A stretch of 64,000 bases of DNA from Glycomyces tenuis DSM 44171 (GCF_000427885.1 NZ_ATYW01000008.1:55547-119546), one strand, 5' to 3'; positions 42,669 to 51,530 are shown, numbered from the stretch's first letter. Notes: generated by a model from the sequence alone, not told the origin. Numbers and translations are program-made.

Positions 42669-42685
42669 TACTATCCTCCTTAGTA
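42669..42685. promoter_or_regulatory. BlaI-type operator (TACTATCCTCCTTAGTA)
   Basis: Perfect halves, followed by a worn second copy (TAATT...TAGCA, 42684-42700), mirroring the tandem at 21271-21302. Precedes the decayed ccdA-like operon. Confidence 0.78.
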
Positions 42686-42712
42686 ATTTGGTGTTTAGCA
42701 GAGAAGGGCGCG

Positions 42713-43198
42713 ATGATCGACCTGCTGTTGTCGATGACGTTGCTGACCGCATTCCTGGGCGGTGTGACGGCGTCACTGGCGCCGTCCTACCTGTCGGCGA
42801 TGCTGCCGACCTGTTCGACCTGGGCCTCTCACCACCGCACCCGGAACCCAGCAATGGCGCTGCCTTTCGTCGGAGCGGCAACGGTGACCGTGTCGATCGC
42901 GCTCAGTGCGAGCGTGCTGGGTCGTCCGCTCAGTATCCGGTACTCGCCACTCTTCGCAATCGGCGGCGCGGTCATGGTGGCCATGGGCACGGCGATGCCG
43001 CTCGACTGGCGGATGAAACTTCCCATGCCGGGCCTGTCACCCCAGAGCGACAAAGGCGCAACCTCCAGGTATCCGTCGGCCGTCGTCTCGGGTGTCGCCA
43101 TGGTCTCGGGGACGGCTGCTTCCTTCCCGGCCGCCCCTGCCTCAATCCATTGTCTCCAAGGGCCTTTCCCAGAGCACTCGACCAAGGAGCGACTGTGA
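42713..43198 (+). pseudogene. Decayed CcdA/DsbD-like membrane protein
   Basis: Aligns with the 21317 gene from its start (LLLSMTLLTAFLGGV) but the first Cys pair is gone (APCC became APSY), the TM4 Cys-Cys segment is deleted (GVAMVSGTAASFPAAP), and the C-terminal half is missing. The ORF ends with unrelated residues. No redox function is possible. Confidence 0.85.
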
Positions 43199-43470
43199 CC
43201 GTCAAGAACCGTGCCAGAACGACTGCGACACGGCCGAACCGGTTGCTATCGCTTCCAGCGATCCTCAGTGCGATCGCCATCACAGTCGGGATCGTCATCC
43301 TCTGCATTGCGTGGTCGATTTCGGCGCAGCAGAACGTCGCAGCGTCCGAGGGCGGCGGCTACGAATTCGCCATCGGGACCCCCGGTCCAAGCCAGACCCT
43401 CCCCGAGCGCATCCTTCCGACCACCGACGACATTCTCGCCGACCTCAACGCAGACAGGCTCGACCAGTGA
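43195..43470 (+). pseudogene. Redoxin remnant, thioredoxin domain deleted
   Basis: 91 codons: anchor helix (LSAIAITVGIVILCIAWSIS) and linker YEFAIGTPGPSQTLPE are joined to the very end ADLNADRLDQ of the redoxin at 22246. About 120 codons including the CxxC were removed in frame, leaving a small membrane peptide. GTGA overlaps on both sides are kept, so it may still couple translation to the glutaredoxin. Confidence 0.8.
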
Positions 43471-43730
43471 CTCACATAATCCTGCTCACCGAACCCCGCT
43501 GCGACCTCTGCGACCGAGCCAAGGAGATCCTGCACTACCTCTCAGCCGAGTTCGAGTTCCTCCTCACCGAGATCGACCTGGCCAGCGACGAGGGCCGCGA
43601 GCTCGCGATGAGACATATCGTTCTGTTCGCCCCCAGCCTGATCATCGACGGAGAGCTCTTCGGCTACGGCCGTATCAGCGAACACAAACTCCGCCAGACC
43701 CTGGCCTCGATCCGGTCGACAGGAGCCTGA
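43467..43730 (+). CDS. Glutaredoxin-like protein (copy 2)
   Basis: 87 residues, GTG start overlapping the upstream stop. IILLTEPRCDLCDRAKEILH with CxxC, FAPSLIIDGELFGYGRI. Highly similar to the copy at 22932; here its membrane partners are decayed, so it may act with TlpA2/CcdA2 downstream. Confidence 0.87.
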   Translation: MTHIILLTEPRCDLCDRAKEILHYLSAEFEFLLTEIDLASDEGRELAMRHIVLFAPSLIIDGELFGYGRISEHKLRQTLASIRSTGA

Positions 43731-43731
43731 C

Positions 43732-43896
43732 ATGGAATCACTGCTGTATGCCCTGCCGGTCATCGGCTGCGCCGCCATGGTGCTGATAATGATGAAGGCG
43801 GTACGAGGTCATAAACAGCGCAGCGAGCCAGAGCGCGACATCGAGATCACCGGCCTGCGCGCCCGCACCGCCGAACTCGAACGCGAGACCCGATGA
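43732..43896 (+). CDS. Small membrane protein (copy 2)
   Basis: 54 residues: helix ESLLYALPVIGCAAMVLIMM, basic linker and short coiled coil. Homologue of the 23197 gene without its His-rich segment. AGGAGCC before ATG; ATGA overlap with tlpA2. Confidence 0.7.
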   Translation: MESLLYALPVIGCAAMVLIMMKAVRGHKQRSEPERDIEITGLRARTAELERETR

Positions 43897-44480
43897 CTCC
43901 GCAGACGCAGACGGCTCGCCGGGCGATACTGGTAGCGACCGGAATCACGATGCTCTCAGCCGCCTGCGCCCGCTCTGATCCCCGCAACGACACCCAGCGC
44001 TCCTCCGAAGCCGTAGGCGATGGCACCTGGGAGTTCATCGAACCGGCTGACCGTGGCGAGCCGGTCGAGCTGTCCGGGGAGCTGCTCGACGGCGCCTCGT
44101 TCGACCTGGCCGCCTGGGTCGGGAGCGTCGTGGTGGTCAACTTCTGGGGTTCTTGGTGTGCTCCCTGCCGCGAGGAGGCTCTTGCTCTGGGCGCGGCACA
44201 CCAGTCGCGGAAGGACGAAGGCGTGGAGTTCCTCGGCGTCGACCTGCGCGACGAACGCGACTCCGCCAAGGCCTTCATGCAGCGCTACGAACAGGAATAC
44301 CCCAGCCTGTTCGACCCTGCCGGCGAAACCATCCTGGCTTTCGAGGAGATCCCATCCAACGTCGTCCCGGCCACGCTCATCCTCGACAGCGAGCTGCGTG
44401 TGGCAACGGTGTTCCGCAAGACCGTCACCCAGCGCGAGCTCGAGTCCTTCATCGACGAAGTCCTCGGCGAGGAGACCTGA
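43893..44480 (+). CDS. TlpA/ResA-like thioredoxin lipoprotein (copy 2)
   Basis: 195 residues. Lipoprotein signal TARRAILVATGITMLSAAC. Active site NFWGSWCAPCREEALAL (CxxC about residue 91), VEFLGVDLRDERDSA and cis-Pro SNVVPATLILDSE. Same type as tlpA1. Partner CcdA2 follows one base after the stop, a System II electron route. Transcribed with the glutaredoxin by overlapping ends, so under the operator at 42669. Confidence 0.92.
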   Translation: MTPQTQTARRAILVATGITMLSAACARSDPRNDTQRSSEAVGDGTWEFIEPADRGEPVELSGELLDGASFDLAAWVGSVVVVNFWGSWCAPCREEALALGAAHQSRKDEGVEFLGVDLRDERDSAKAFMQRYEQEYPSLFDPAGETILAFEEIPSNVVPATLILDSELRVATVFRKTVTQRELESFIDEVLGEET

Positions 44481-44481
44481 C

Positions 44482-45273
44482 GTGGTCGAAACCTTCGTCG
44501 ACATCGCCCAGACCGGGCCGATGCTCGCCGTGATCGGCGTCGCAGCGCTCGCAGGTCTGGTGAGCTTCTTCGCACCCTGCATGCTCCCACTGGTGCCGGG
44601 CTACATCTCGTACGTGACCGGACTGGCGGGGGCAGACCTCGACGCGGTCCGAGAGCGCACTTCGGGAACCACTGCCGTTATGGTGCGCGGCCGGGTACGA
44701 ATGCGAATCCTGGCCGGCTCCGGTCTGTTCGTGCTCGGATTCAGCGCCGTTTTCACCACTGTCGCCTATGCGGTGGGCGAACTCGGCCGAGCCCTGCTGG
44801 TCCACTCGCGCGCGATCGAAATCGTCGTCGGCTTCGTCATCATCGGCCTCGGACTTGCTTTTCTCGGCCTATTCCCCGGCCTGGACCGTACGGTGCGAGT
44901 CCAGAGACTTCCCGCTGTCGGCCTGGCCGGAGCCCCGATCCTCGGCGCAACCTTCGCTCTGTCCTGGACCCCCTGCTTGTCGCCGACGCTGACCGCCGTG
45001 CTCGGTCTGGCCGCCGTTGAGGGCTCGGCGAACCGCGGCGCGATCCTGGCCGCGGCCTACTCGCTCGGCATGGGTCTGCCGTTCATCGCCTTCGCACTGG
45101 GCCTGCGCTGGATGATCGGCGCGGTCGACTTCATCCGCCGCCACGGACGTTGGATCACCTGGATCGGCGGCCTCCTCCTCATCATCGTCGGCTTCGCGCT
45201 GGCCACCGGCGCCTGGACCTACTTCATCAACTGGCTGCGCGCCACCGTCGGCCCCGGCCAGATCGGCATATAG
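44482..45273 (+). CDS. ccdA: CcdA thiol-disulfide transporter (copy 2)
   Basis: 263 residues, six helices. Redox Cys in FFAPCMLPLVPGYISYVTG and SWTPCLSPTLTAVLG; conserved LGMGLPFIAFALG and terminal TGAWTYFINWLRATVG as in copy 1. A longer basic loop (RERTSGTTAVMVRGRVRM) than copy 1. GTG start. Passes electrons to TlpA2. Both copies appear intact. Confidence 0.92.
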   Translation: MVETFVDIAQTGPMLAVIGVAALAGLVSFFAPCMLPLVPGYISYVTGLAGADLDAVRERTSGTTAVMVRGRVRMRILAGSGLFVLGFSAVFTTVAYAVGELGRALLVHSRAIEIVVGFVIIGLGLAFLGLFPGLDRTVRVQRLPAVGLAGAPILGATFALSWTPCLSPTLTAVLGLAAVEGSANRGAILAAAYSLGMGLPFIAFALGLRWMIGAVDFIRRHGRWITWIGGLLLIIVGFALATGAWTYFINWLRATVGPGQIGI

Positions 45274-45288
45274 CGAGGTGAGGATGCT

Positions 45289-45627
45289 GTGTTGAACCGA
45301 CGACAAGTGGCGCTCTGGCTGGTCGCACTCACCGCGATGCTCACCATGGGCCACCTTCTCGGATCAACCGGCGATCCCCACATGGTCATCTCCCCTGACC
45401 ACATCGTTGAGCTGGGTGACATGGACCCACCTTCGCACGATGACGACTCGCCGGTGTGCGGAGAAGTGTCACTCCCTGTCTCCTGTGCTTACACACCAGT
45501 CGGCACGGAAGCGGCCGCGGCGCCTCCCGAAACCTCCGCCCTGGCCAGCGCTGCCGGTCACACCGTCAGCATGGATGATCGCTCTCCACCAGATCTGGTG
45601 GCCGTCCTTCAGGTCAACAGGGTCTAG
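45289..45627 (+). CDS. Small secreted/anchored DUF6153-like protein
   Basis: 112 residues; GAGGTGAGG before GTG 45289. One N-terminal helix (VALWLVALTAMLTMGHLLGS), then a polar Asp/His-rich part (PHMVISPDHIVE, MDPPSHDDDSP) with two Cys, and a hydrophobic end LVAVLQVNRV resembling the .VLRI end of DUF6153 proteins at 33306 and 50902. Assignment is tentative; copper binding is inferred from context. Confidence 0.45.
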   Translation: MLNRRQVALWLVALTAMLTMGHLLGSTGDPHMVISPDHIVELGDMDPPSHDDDSPVCGEVSLPVSCAYTPVGTEAAAAPPETSALASAAGHTVSMDDRSPPDLVAVLQVNRV

Positions 45628-46088
45628 ATGTGATCTCCAGGGACGTTGTTCTGCCTGCCAGCAGTGCTGCGCGCTGCCGATCGACCTGGAGAAAGAGCTT
45701 TTGACCATCTCGGGCACGGCTGCTCTGGTGTGCTGCCGCCGACTCAATTTTGCATGAGCGCTCGTACTCGGCCACTCAGCTCAAAGCCGCATCACCGACA
45801 CCTGGACCAGTAACCCGGCCGACCAGTGCGATCAGTTCCCTCTCGCCGTTGCACAACCGCTGCGACAACAGCCGCTGACCGTCCTACTCGACCATCACAT
45901 GGCGCCGATGTTCTTTGCCGGCGTTGACCTCTATACGAGCTCGGTGCACTGCGTCACCGTTGTCGCTCTGTTGCGGGCTCCTCCCGCAGGCGATCTCACT
46001 GACGTTCCGTACTGGCTCACCCACTGCAGCCATACCGGGGCCTGTGACTCACAGGCCCAGACCACCCTGAAAGAAAGGTAAAACTCCT
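45628..46088. other. Gap without recognisable gene
   Basis: 461 bp, short unconvincing frames only, no BlaI- or CsoR-like palindrome. Holds the asparagine synthetase promoter; AAAGG stands ten bases before its ATG. Confidence 0.45.
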
Positions 46089-47981
46089 ATGTGCGGTTTT
46101 GTCGTCCGAGCCGGTGCCGACCCCAGCGGCCCGGACCTCGCCGATCTGCTCGAACTGCTCGACCACCGCGGCCCCGACGAGACCGCGGCCGATCCGCCCG
46201 AATCGCCGGTCCGCATGGGCTTCAAACGCCTCTCGATCATCGACGTCGCCGGCTCGCACCAGCCGATGCACTCGAGCGACGGCCGCCTGAGCATCGTCTT
46301 CAACGGGGAGATCTACAACTACCTGGAGCTGCGCGACGAACTCGTCCGCGAGCACGGCGAGGTCTTCGCGACCCTCGGCGACACCGAGGTCATCCTGGCC
46401 GGCTACCGCCACTGGGGGCCCGACGTCGTCCACCGCCTGCGCGGCATGTTCGCCTTCGTCGTCCACGACCACGGCGCCGGCCTCGTCTTCGCCGCACGCG
46501 ACCCGTTCGGCATCAAGCCGCTGTACTGGACCCGACACGGCGGCGCGGTGTGGCTCGCCAGCGAGAAGAAGGCCCTGCCGGGCGCCGGCGGCCACGACCC
46601 GGTCGACACCGACTCGCTCGGCCACTACGTCACCTTCCAGTACCCGCCCGAACCCGCGACGCTCCACAAGGGCATCCAGCGGTTCGAGGCCGGCCACCAC
46701 GCGCTGTTCCGGCCCGGGACCGACCCGCGGCCGCAACGCTACTTCCAGCCGATGTTCCACCCCAGGAAGATCGACGACGCCGAGCGCCTCTACAGCGAGA
46801 TCGCCGACGCCCTGCGCGAGTCGGTGCGGCTCCACATGCGCTCGGACGTGCCGGTCGGCGCGCTGCTGTCCAGCGGCATCGACTCGACCGCACTGGTGGC
46901 CCTCGCCCGTGAGGTCAACCCGAGCATCCTCACCTTCACCGCGCAGTTCATCGGCTCGGGACTGACCGACGAACTCGGCGTCGCGGCAGCCTCGGCCGCC
47001 GAACTCGGCGTCGCGAACATCCCCGCACCGGTCAACGTGGACGACGTCATCGCCCACCTGCCGCACATCGTGTGGCACCTCGACGACCCCGTGGCCGACC
47101 CGTCACTGGTCCCGCTCTACTTCGTGGCCAAAAAGGCCGCCGAGCACGTCACCGTCGCGCTCGGCGGCGAAGGCGCCGACGAGCTGTTCGGCGGGTACAC
47201 CATCTACCGGGAGCCGCATTCGCTGCGGTCGGTCACCGCGCTGCCCGACTCCGCCAAGCACCTGCTGCGCCGCGCCTCCCGCGCACTGCCCGACGGGGTG
47301 AAGGGCAAGAGCTTCCTCGAACGTGGCACCGCCGAACTCGAAGAGCGGTTCGTCGGCAACGCCAAGATCTTCACCGGTGAAGCCAAGGACGCGCTGCTGC
47401 GCCACCCCTCCGCGGACATCGGCGAGGTCACCGCCGGCATCTGGGCCGAATCGGCGCATCTCGACCCCGCGACCCGGATGCAATACCTCGACCTGCACAC
47501 CTGGATGCGTGGCGACATCCTCGTCAAGGCCGACCGGATGTCCATGGCCCACAGCCTGGAGATGCGCGTCCCGTTCCTCGACCGGGGCGTGTGGGAGGCC
47601 GCCTCGCGGATCCCGGTCGAGCACCGGCTCGTCGGGACGCAGACCAAGGTGGCGTTGCGCCGCGCGGTCGAGAAGCTCGTGCCCGCGGCGATCGTGGAAC
47701 GGCCCAAGATGGGCTTCCCCACCCCGTACCGGCAGTGGCTGGCCGGGCCCATGTTCGACTGGGTCGACAACCTGCTCGCCGAGTCGCAATGCGGCCACCT
47801 GCTCGACCTCGAATACGCGCGGCGGCTGCTGCGCGAGCACCGCGACGGCACCGACCACGCCCGCAAGGTCTGGACGGTCATGGTCTTCTGCCTCTGGTAC
47901 GCCCGGCTCGGCGGACCGCCGCCGAACCGAGGCCGGCAGGCCGCCCCCCGCCAGCGCGAGGAGCGGCAACCCTGTCCCTAA
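46089..47981 (+). CDS. asnB: Glutamine-hydrolysing asparagine synthetase / amidotransferase
   Basis: 630 residues. N-terminal class II glutaminase: MCGFVV (Cys2 nucleophile), DHRGPDE, RLSIIDVAGSHQPM, FNGEIYNYLELRD. C-terminal synthetase: PP-loop ALLSSGIDSTALVAL (about residue 260), LGGEGADELFGGYTIY, MSMAHSLEMRVPFLD, and KMGFPTPYRQWL. Makes Asn from Asp or, as for LtsA-type proteins in related actinobacteria, amidates peptidoglycan diaminopimelate; the envelope context makes the second plausible. A 26-codon relic of another asnB end lies at 60653 next to the NlpC/P60 gene. Confidence 0.93.
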   Translation: MCGFVVRAGADPSGPDLADLLELLDHRGPDETAADPPESPVRMGFKRLSIIDVAGSHQPMHSSDGRLSIVFNGEIYNYLELRDELVREHGEVFATLGDTEVILAGYRHWGPDVVHRLRGMFAFVVHDHGAGLVFAARDPFGIKPLYWTRHGGAVWLASEKKALPGAGGHDPVDTDSLGHYVTFQYPPEPATLHKGIQRFEAGHHALFRPGTDPRPQRYFQPMFHPRKIDDAERLYSEIADALRESVRLHMRSDVPVGALLSSGIDSTALVALAREVNPSILTFTAQFIGSGLTDELGVAAASAAELGVANIPAPVNVDDVIAHLPHIVWHLDDPVADPSLVPLYFVAKKAAEHVTVALGGEGADELFGGYTIYREPHSLRSVTALPDSAKHLLRRASRALPDGVKGKSFLERGTAELEERFVGNAKIFTGEAKDALLRHPSADIGEVTAGIWAESAHLDPATRMQYLDLHTWMRGDILVKADRMSMAHSLEMRVPFLDRGVWEAASRIPVEHRLVGTQTKVALRRAVEKLVPAAIVERPKMGFPTPYRQWLAGPMFDWVDNLLAESQCGHLLDLEYARRLLREHRDGTDHARKVWTVMVFCLWYARLGGPPPNRGRQAAPRQREERQPCP

Positions 47982-48078
47982 CGCTCATCCGCGCTCCCAC
48001 GGACACGGGGAAACCAGACGATTCTGGTCGCACCCACACCGAAGCCGGCTCCCTGTGCTAACACGGTAGCCGCCAGCA

Positions 48079-48693
48079 CTATTCGTGCTCCTCACCGGGA
48101 GCGTGAGTGTGGCCCTCTTCCTCGTCGGGACCCGCAGTCGACGTCGGCTCGGAGAGTTCCACGGTCACCTCGTCCATGTCGGGTACGGTCTCGGTGTCGT
48201 GATCGTGTCCGTCGCCGGTCTCCTCATGACTATGGCCGTCACCGCCGTGATTGAGGGCACTGCTCACTCCGGGCATCACGGTGACACCCAGTGTCAGCGC
48301 GGCAAGGGACGCCGCGAAACGGTATCCGGCGGCGGAGGGAACTCCATGGTGCTCACGTGGCAAAAATGTCCACAGTGTACCGATTATCACCGCCAATTCC
48401 AAGGCGGCGGTGAGTGCGTCGGCTGCCTCAACGGCTTCGGGAACGTTCGTGTGTGGTCCGAACGACACCCCACGGCTTCGACTGAGTCCCCACAGCCCAA
48501 GGAAGCCGAGGTTGGCCCAGACACCGGCCACCGACAAGAACGCGTTGCCGAACGGGACGGTCAACGCCGCCCAGTAGAGCTGAAAGCACGCCACGGCCAG
48601 GAAGAACATCCCGGCCGGTGTCCATTCGGACCAGTGCGATTCGATGGCGGCGACGTGGATGGCCCCGGCCGCTGCGCTGGCCAGCGCAGCCAT
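48079..48693 (-). CDS. His-rich multi-helix membrane protein of unknown function
   Basis: 204 residues. Five or so helices (GMFFLAVACFQLYWAALTVP, VAGVWANLGFLGLWGLS and others) with His in AAGAIHVAAIESHW, then a hydrophilic tail dense in His/Asp/Glu (HGGDGHSHEETGDGHDHD, HTHAPGEEHE) likely to bind metal outside. Begins 8 bp after the TetR stop, so the two form an operon; it may be the effector the regulator controls. Family not recognised. Confidence 0.7.
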   Translation of the reverse strand: MAALASAAAGAIHVAAIESHWSEWTPAGMFFLAVACFQLYWAALTVPFGNAFLSVAGVWANLGFLGLWGLSRSRGVSFGPHTNVPEAVEAADALTAALELAVIIGTLWTFLPREHHGVPSAAGYRFAASLAALTLGVTVMPGVSSALNHGGDGHSHEETGDGHDHDTETVPDMDEVTVELSEPTSTAGPDEEEGHTHAPGEEHE

Positions 48694-48701
48694 GCCGCTG
48701 T

Positions 48702-49280
48702 TCAGCGCGGTGGGCGCAGTCCGTCCAGAGTGACCGTCACGAGGCGGCCCACGGCGTCTTCGGAGCCGAGATCTCCGGCGGCGGCAAGGGCGTGCAGACA
48801 GTAGGCAGCAAGCTCGTCGGCGGCGGCGTCATTGCGGAGCTTCCCGGCAGCGGCCGCTCGCGCGATGAGATCACTGAAAAGTTCGGTGAGCTGCTGCTGG
48901 ACGGGCCTCACGTGCTCGGACCGATGGACCAGCGCCGAATAGTCCGCGCCATGGCGAGCGCGCCAGTAGCAAATGCGCGCGTAGGCGTCGAGCACCGCCG
49001 CAAGGCCCTCATCGGGGCTCGCGGCCTGATCGCGCAGCGCCGTGAGGTGATCGAAATGGTCGGCGACATGGCCTTGGTGCCAGGCGACCAGGATCGATGC
49101 AACGTCCGGGAAGTACTTGTACAGCGTGGCTCGGCCGATACCGGCCCGCTCGGCGACGGCGGACATGGTCACCGCGGTCACGCCTCGCTCATCGGCCAGC
49201 GACACGGTGGCGCCCAGGATCGCCTCGCGCACCGCGCGGCGGTGTTCGTCGATCGTCTCGTCCCACAGTTTCGGCACCAT
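48702..49280 (-). CDS. TetR-family regulator 1
   Basis: 192 residues. HTH in the N-terminus: AILGATVSLADERGVTAVTM followed by SAVAERAGIGRATLYKYFP, typical TetR. Ligand domain 60-185 of unknown specificity. A 15-bp perfect palindrome (49324-49338) sits 44 bp upstream, between it and a divergent small membrane gene. Operon with the His-rich membrane protein. Confidence 0.92.
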   Translation of the reverse strand: MVPKLWDETIDEHRRAVREAILGATVSLADERGVTAVTMSAVAERAGIGRATLYKYFPDVASILVAWHQGHVADHFDHLTALRDQAASPDEGLAAVLDAYARICYWRARHGADYSALVHRSEHVRPVQQQLTELFSDLIARAAAAGKLRNDAAADELAAYCLHALAAAGDLGSEDAVGRLVTVTLDGLRPPR

Positions 49281-49323
49281 TCGACGATACGCCTTGACTG
49301 GATCAGAACATTTTGATTTGACA

Positions 49324-49338
49324 GAGACACTATGTCTC
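49324..49338. promoter_or_regulatory. Probable TetR1 operator (GAGACACTATGTCTC)
   Basis: Perfect GAGACA-CTA-TGTCTC palindrome in the divergent gap between tetR1 and the ORF at 49386. Confidence 0.65.
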
Positions 49339-49385
49339 GATAAATTCTATGGTGTTCCGTCACCTCATTGCGAAGGAAACCGTCG

Positions 49386-49574
49386 ATGACCTCGCCGCAT
49401 GACAATCCAGAACCCGTCCAGACCACAGGCCCACCCCGATGGGTCAAAATCGCGGCGGTCGTCACCGTTGCGGTCATCGCGCTCGTCGTCGTCGCGCTGC
49501 TCGTGGGCGGCGGTGATCACGGCCCGTCGCGGCACGGGATCGGGTCCACCGCCGAGAACGTCGCGACCCATTGA
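49386..49574 (+). CDS. Small single-helix membrane protein
   Basis: 62 residues; GAAGGAAA before ATG 49386. Polar N-terminus, one helix (WVKIAAVVTVAVIALVVVAL), Gly/His-rich end GGGDHGPSRHG. Unknown. Divergent from tetR1 across its operator and overlapping the next gene, so co-regulated. Confidence 0.7.
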   Translation: MTSPHDNPEPVQTTGPPRWVKIAAVVTVAVIALVVVALLVGGGDHGPSRHGIGSTAENVATH

Positions 49575-49579
49575 GCGCC

Positions 49580-50098
49580 ATGGCGCCACCGCTGCGCAAG
49601 ACCGTGCTGGTCTTTCACGTGGCCAGCTCGGTCGGATGGATGGGCGCGGTCGCCGTCTTCGTCGCGCTCGACCTCGCCGCACGCCTCAACGCCGATGCCG
49701 AACTCAACCGGGTCATCTGGCTGGCACTCGACGCCACCGGCTGGACCCTCCTGGTTCCCCTGGCGATCGCCTCGCTGACCAGTGGTCTGATCGCCGCGCT
49801 CGGCTCCAGGTGGGGCCTACTCCGGCACTACTGGGTCCTGTTCAAGCTCCTCATCACCGCGTTCGCCACCTTGGTCCTCGTGGTGCAGACGCCGGGCTTC
49901 GCCACCCAGGCCACCCGCGCCGTCGATCCGACCGTCGATCCCGGTGCACTGGGCAGCGAACTGCTCCACACCGGTGGCGGTCTGCTGGTGCTCTCGCTCG
50001 CCTTGATCCTGTCCGTCTACAAACCGCGCGGCATGACCCGATACGGCCAGCGCAAGCAGCGGTCGCCCGCCTCAATGCCCGCCCGGGGCACGGTATGA
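49580..50098 (+). CDS. DUF2269-like membrane protein
   Basis: 172 residues; ATG 49580 or TTG 49571 (TTGA overlap with the upstream stop) are possible starts. Four helices with VFHVASSVGWMGAVAVFVAL (His/Trp as in copper/heme-linked DUF2269 and CopD-like proteins), and LRHYWVLFKLLITAFATLVL. C-terminus basic. Role unknown; the first helix recalls CopD-type H..xxxxGWxG motifs. Confidence 0.6.
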   Translation: MAPPLRKTVLVFHVASSVGWMGAVAVFVALDLAARLNADAELNRVIWLALDATGWTLLVPLAIASLTSGLIAALGSRWGLLRHYWVLFKLLITAFATLVLVVQTPGFATQATRAVDPTVDPGALGSELLHTGGGLLVLSLALILSVYKPRGMTRYGQRKQRSPASMPARGTV

Positions 50099-50184
50099 CG
50101 CTCTGAGGCGCAGGCGCACCGGCGATATCGGGACCAGGTTCGGCCACAGCCCTGGCGTGTGAGAGGGACGTCCTGTCGAGCAGG

Positions 50185-50222
50185 CTTGGGGCGCGGCGAC
50201 CGCTTGGCCTCCGCGCCCCGAG
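50185..50222. terminator. Hairpin terminator between convergent genes
   Basis: Arms CTTGGGGCGCGG and CCGCGCCCCGAG, 14-nt loop, one G-U pair. Confidence 0.75.
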
Positions 50223-50230
50223 CCGTGCGA

Positions 50231-50830
50231 TTACAGCTGCGCCTGGATTTCCTCGAGCGTGGTGATCTCAGCGGTCTGGGCCTCGACGATCTCCTCGGCC
50301 AGCGCCAGCGCCTCGGGGTTCTGGCCTTCGGCCAGCTCTGTTTCGGCCATGTCGATGGCGCCTTGGTGGTGGGCGATCATCAGCTCCACGAACAGCCGGT
50401 CGAATTCGGCGCCGCGGGCGGCTTCGAGTTCGGCCATCTGGTCTTCGGTGGCCATGCCGCCCATGTTCATGTCGCCGTGGCCCTCCATCTCGACCGGTGC
50501 TCCCCATTCGTCGAGCATGGCGGTCATCGTCGCGATCTCCTCGCCCTGTGAGCTGATGATCTGGTCGGCCAGCGACTTGATCTCGGGATCGGCGGCGTGC
50601 TGTTGGGCCAGCTCCGCCATCTCGACGGCCTGTTCGTGGTGGGGGATCATCATCTGCGCGAAGGCCACGTCGGCGTCGTTGAACTCGACGTCCGTTGCCG
50701 TCGAGGTCTCGGCGTCGGTGGCGTTGTCGGAATTCCCGGTGTCCTCGCCGCAGCCGGCCGCAAAAGCGAGCGCGGCGAACGTGGCGATGCCCGCGAAGAG
50801 CGCACGGCGCATGGTGAAGGTCGTGGTCAT
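50231..50830 (-). CDS. DUF305 lipoprotein
   Basis: 199 residues from ATG 50830 with AGGAGAGA. Lipobox FAAGC after MRRALFAGIATFAALA. Two DUF305 half-repeats: DVAFAQMMIPHHEQAVEMAE and FDRLFVELMIAHHQGAIDMA, each with the MMxxHHxxAxxM motif of ferritin-like helices; Met/His linker MEGHGDMNMGGM. DUF305 proteins accompany copper genes and probably bind copper outside the cell. Followed on the opposite side by a DUF6153 gene upstream. Confidence 0.93.
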   Translation of the reverse strand: MTTTFTMRRALFAGIATFAALAFAAGCGEDTGNSDNATDAETSTATDVEFNDADVAFAQMMIPHHEQAVEMAELAQQHAADPEIKSLADQIISSQGEEIATMTAMLDEWGAPVEMEGHGDMNMGGMATEDQMAELEAARGAEFDRLFVELMIAHHQGAIDMAETELAEGQNPEALALAEEIVEAQTAEITTLEEIQAQL

Positions 50831-50901
50831 GATTGGTCTCTCCTGTCGAATGAATGCCTGCGAATGTAGGTCGAAACGGTCTCTGGGACCGTGACTTCGG
50901 C

Positions 50902-51312
50902 CTAAATCCGCAACACCGACAGGTCCATGAATGACAGTCTGCCGCCAGGCGGCAGCGAGGCCGACCATGCTGCCAACGCACAGGAGCGCCGTATCGCCCA
51001 CTGGCACACTGCCGTCCGTTGGCTGAGGCGCCAGGCTGCGAGCAGCAGCACGGCCAAGGCGAGTGCGGTCAGGATCGCCATGCAGACCTGCATGGGGTTC
51101 ATGCCCGACTCGAACGGGAGTGCCGGTGCTCCATGCGCGTCAGTCATTGCCGCATCGGCGTGGAGGGCCACGGTCAGTGCGACGACTTCGGACGTCGAGG
51201 CGCCCGAATCACCATCGTGATGGCAGCTGAAATGGCCGGTGGAATGCATCCACGCCACTCCGATGGCCACGATGATCAACGTGACCCGCCAGAGAACGCG
51301 GTACCAGGCCAC
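50902..51312 (-). CDS. DUF6153-like membrane protein 2
   Basis: 136 residues if started at GTG 51312, nine bases after AGGAGG (GTG 51321 touches that site). Helix VLWRVTLIIVAIGVAWMHST, then GHFSCHHDGDSG, a Met-containing loop, a second helix (VCMAILTALALAVLLLAAW) and terminal MDLSVLRI. Matches the MHs.GH ... VLRI pattern of the 33306 protein. 71 bp upstream of the DUF305 gene; likely one operon. Confidence 0.65.
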   Translation of the reverse strand: MAWYRVLWRVTLIIVAIGVAWMHSTGHFSCHHDGDSGASTSEVVALTVALHADAAMTDAHGAPALPFESGMNPMQVCMAILTALALAVLLLAAWRLSQRTAVCQWAIRRSCALAAWSASLPPGGRLSFMDLSVLRI

Positions 51313-51530
51313 CAAGTCCACCCTCCTGCAGCTCGCACGACGAGTCGCATGCCCATGAACAGCCGATACGGTACGGGGGGTACGCCCTGCGGCTCATGCT
51401 AGCCGACGCGCGGCAATGCGCACGCCGACCCGCCGTGGCAACTGAAACCGCGTCGAAATCGGGGCGCCGAGCCGTCTGTTCGACGCCGACCCGGCCAAGT
51501 ACGCGGCCGCGGCATAAGCGAGAACCGGGG

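Noticed and set aside
51340-51400. GGTACG-GGG-GGTACG repeat before the DUF6153 gene as a CsoR site
   Set aside because: It is a short direct repeat, lacking the inverted C-tract/G-tract of CsoR operators.
51440-51520. Plus-strand text LFDADPAKYAAAA-stop resembling the end of a YHS metal domain
   Set aside because: Only about 13 suggestive residues, no start or upstream domain; too short to annotate.
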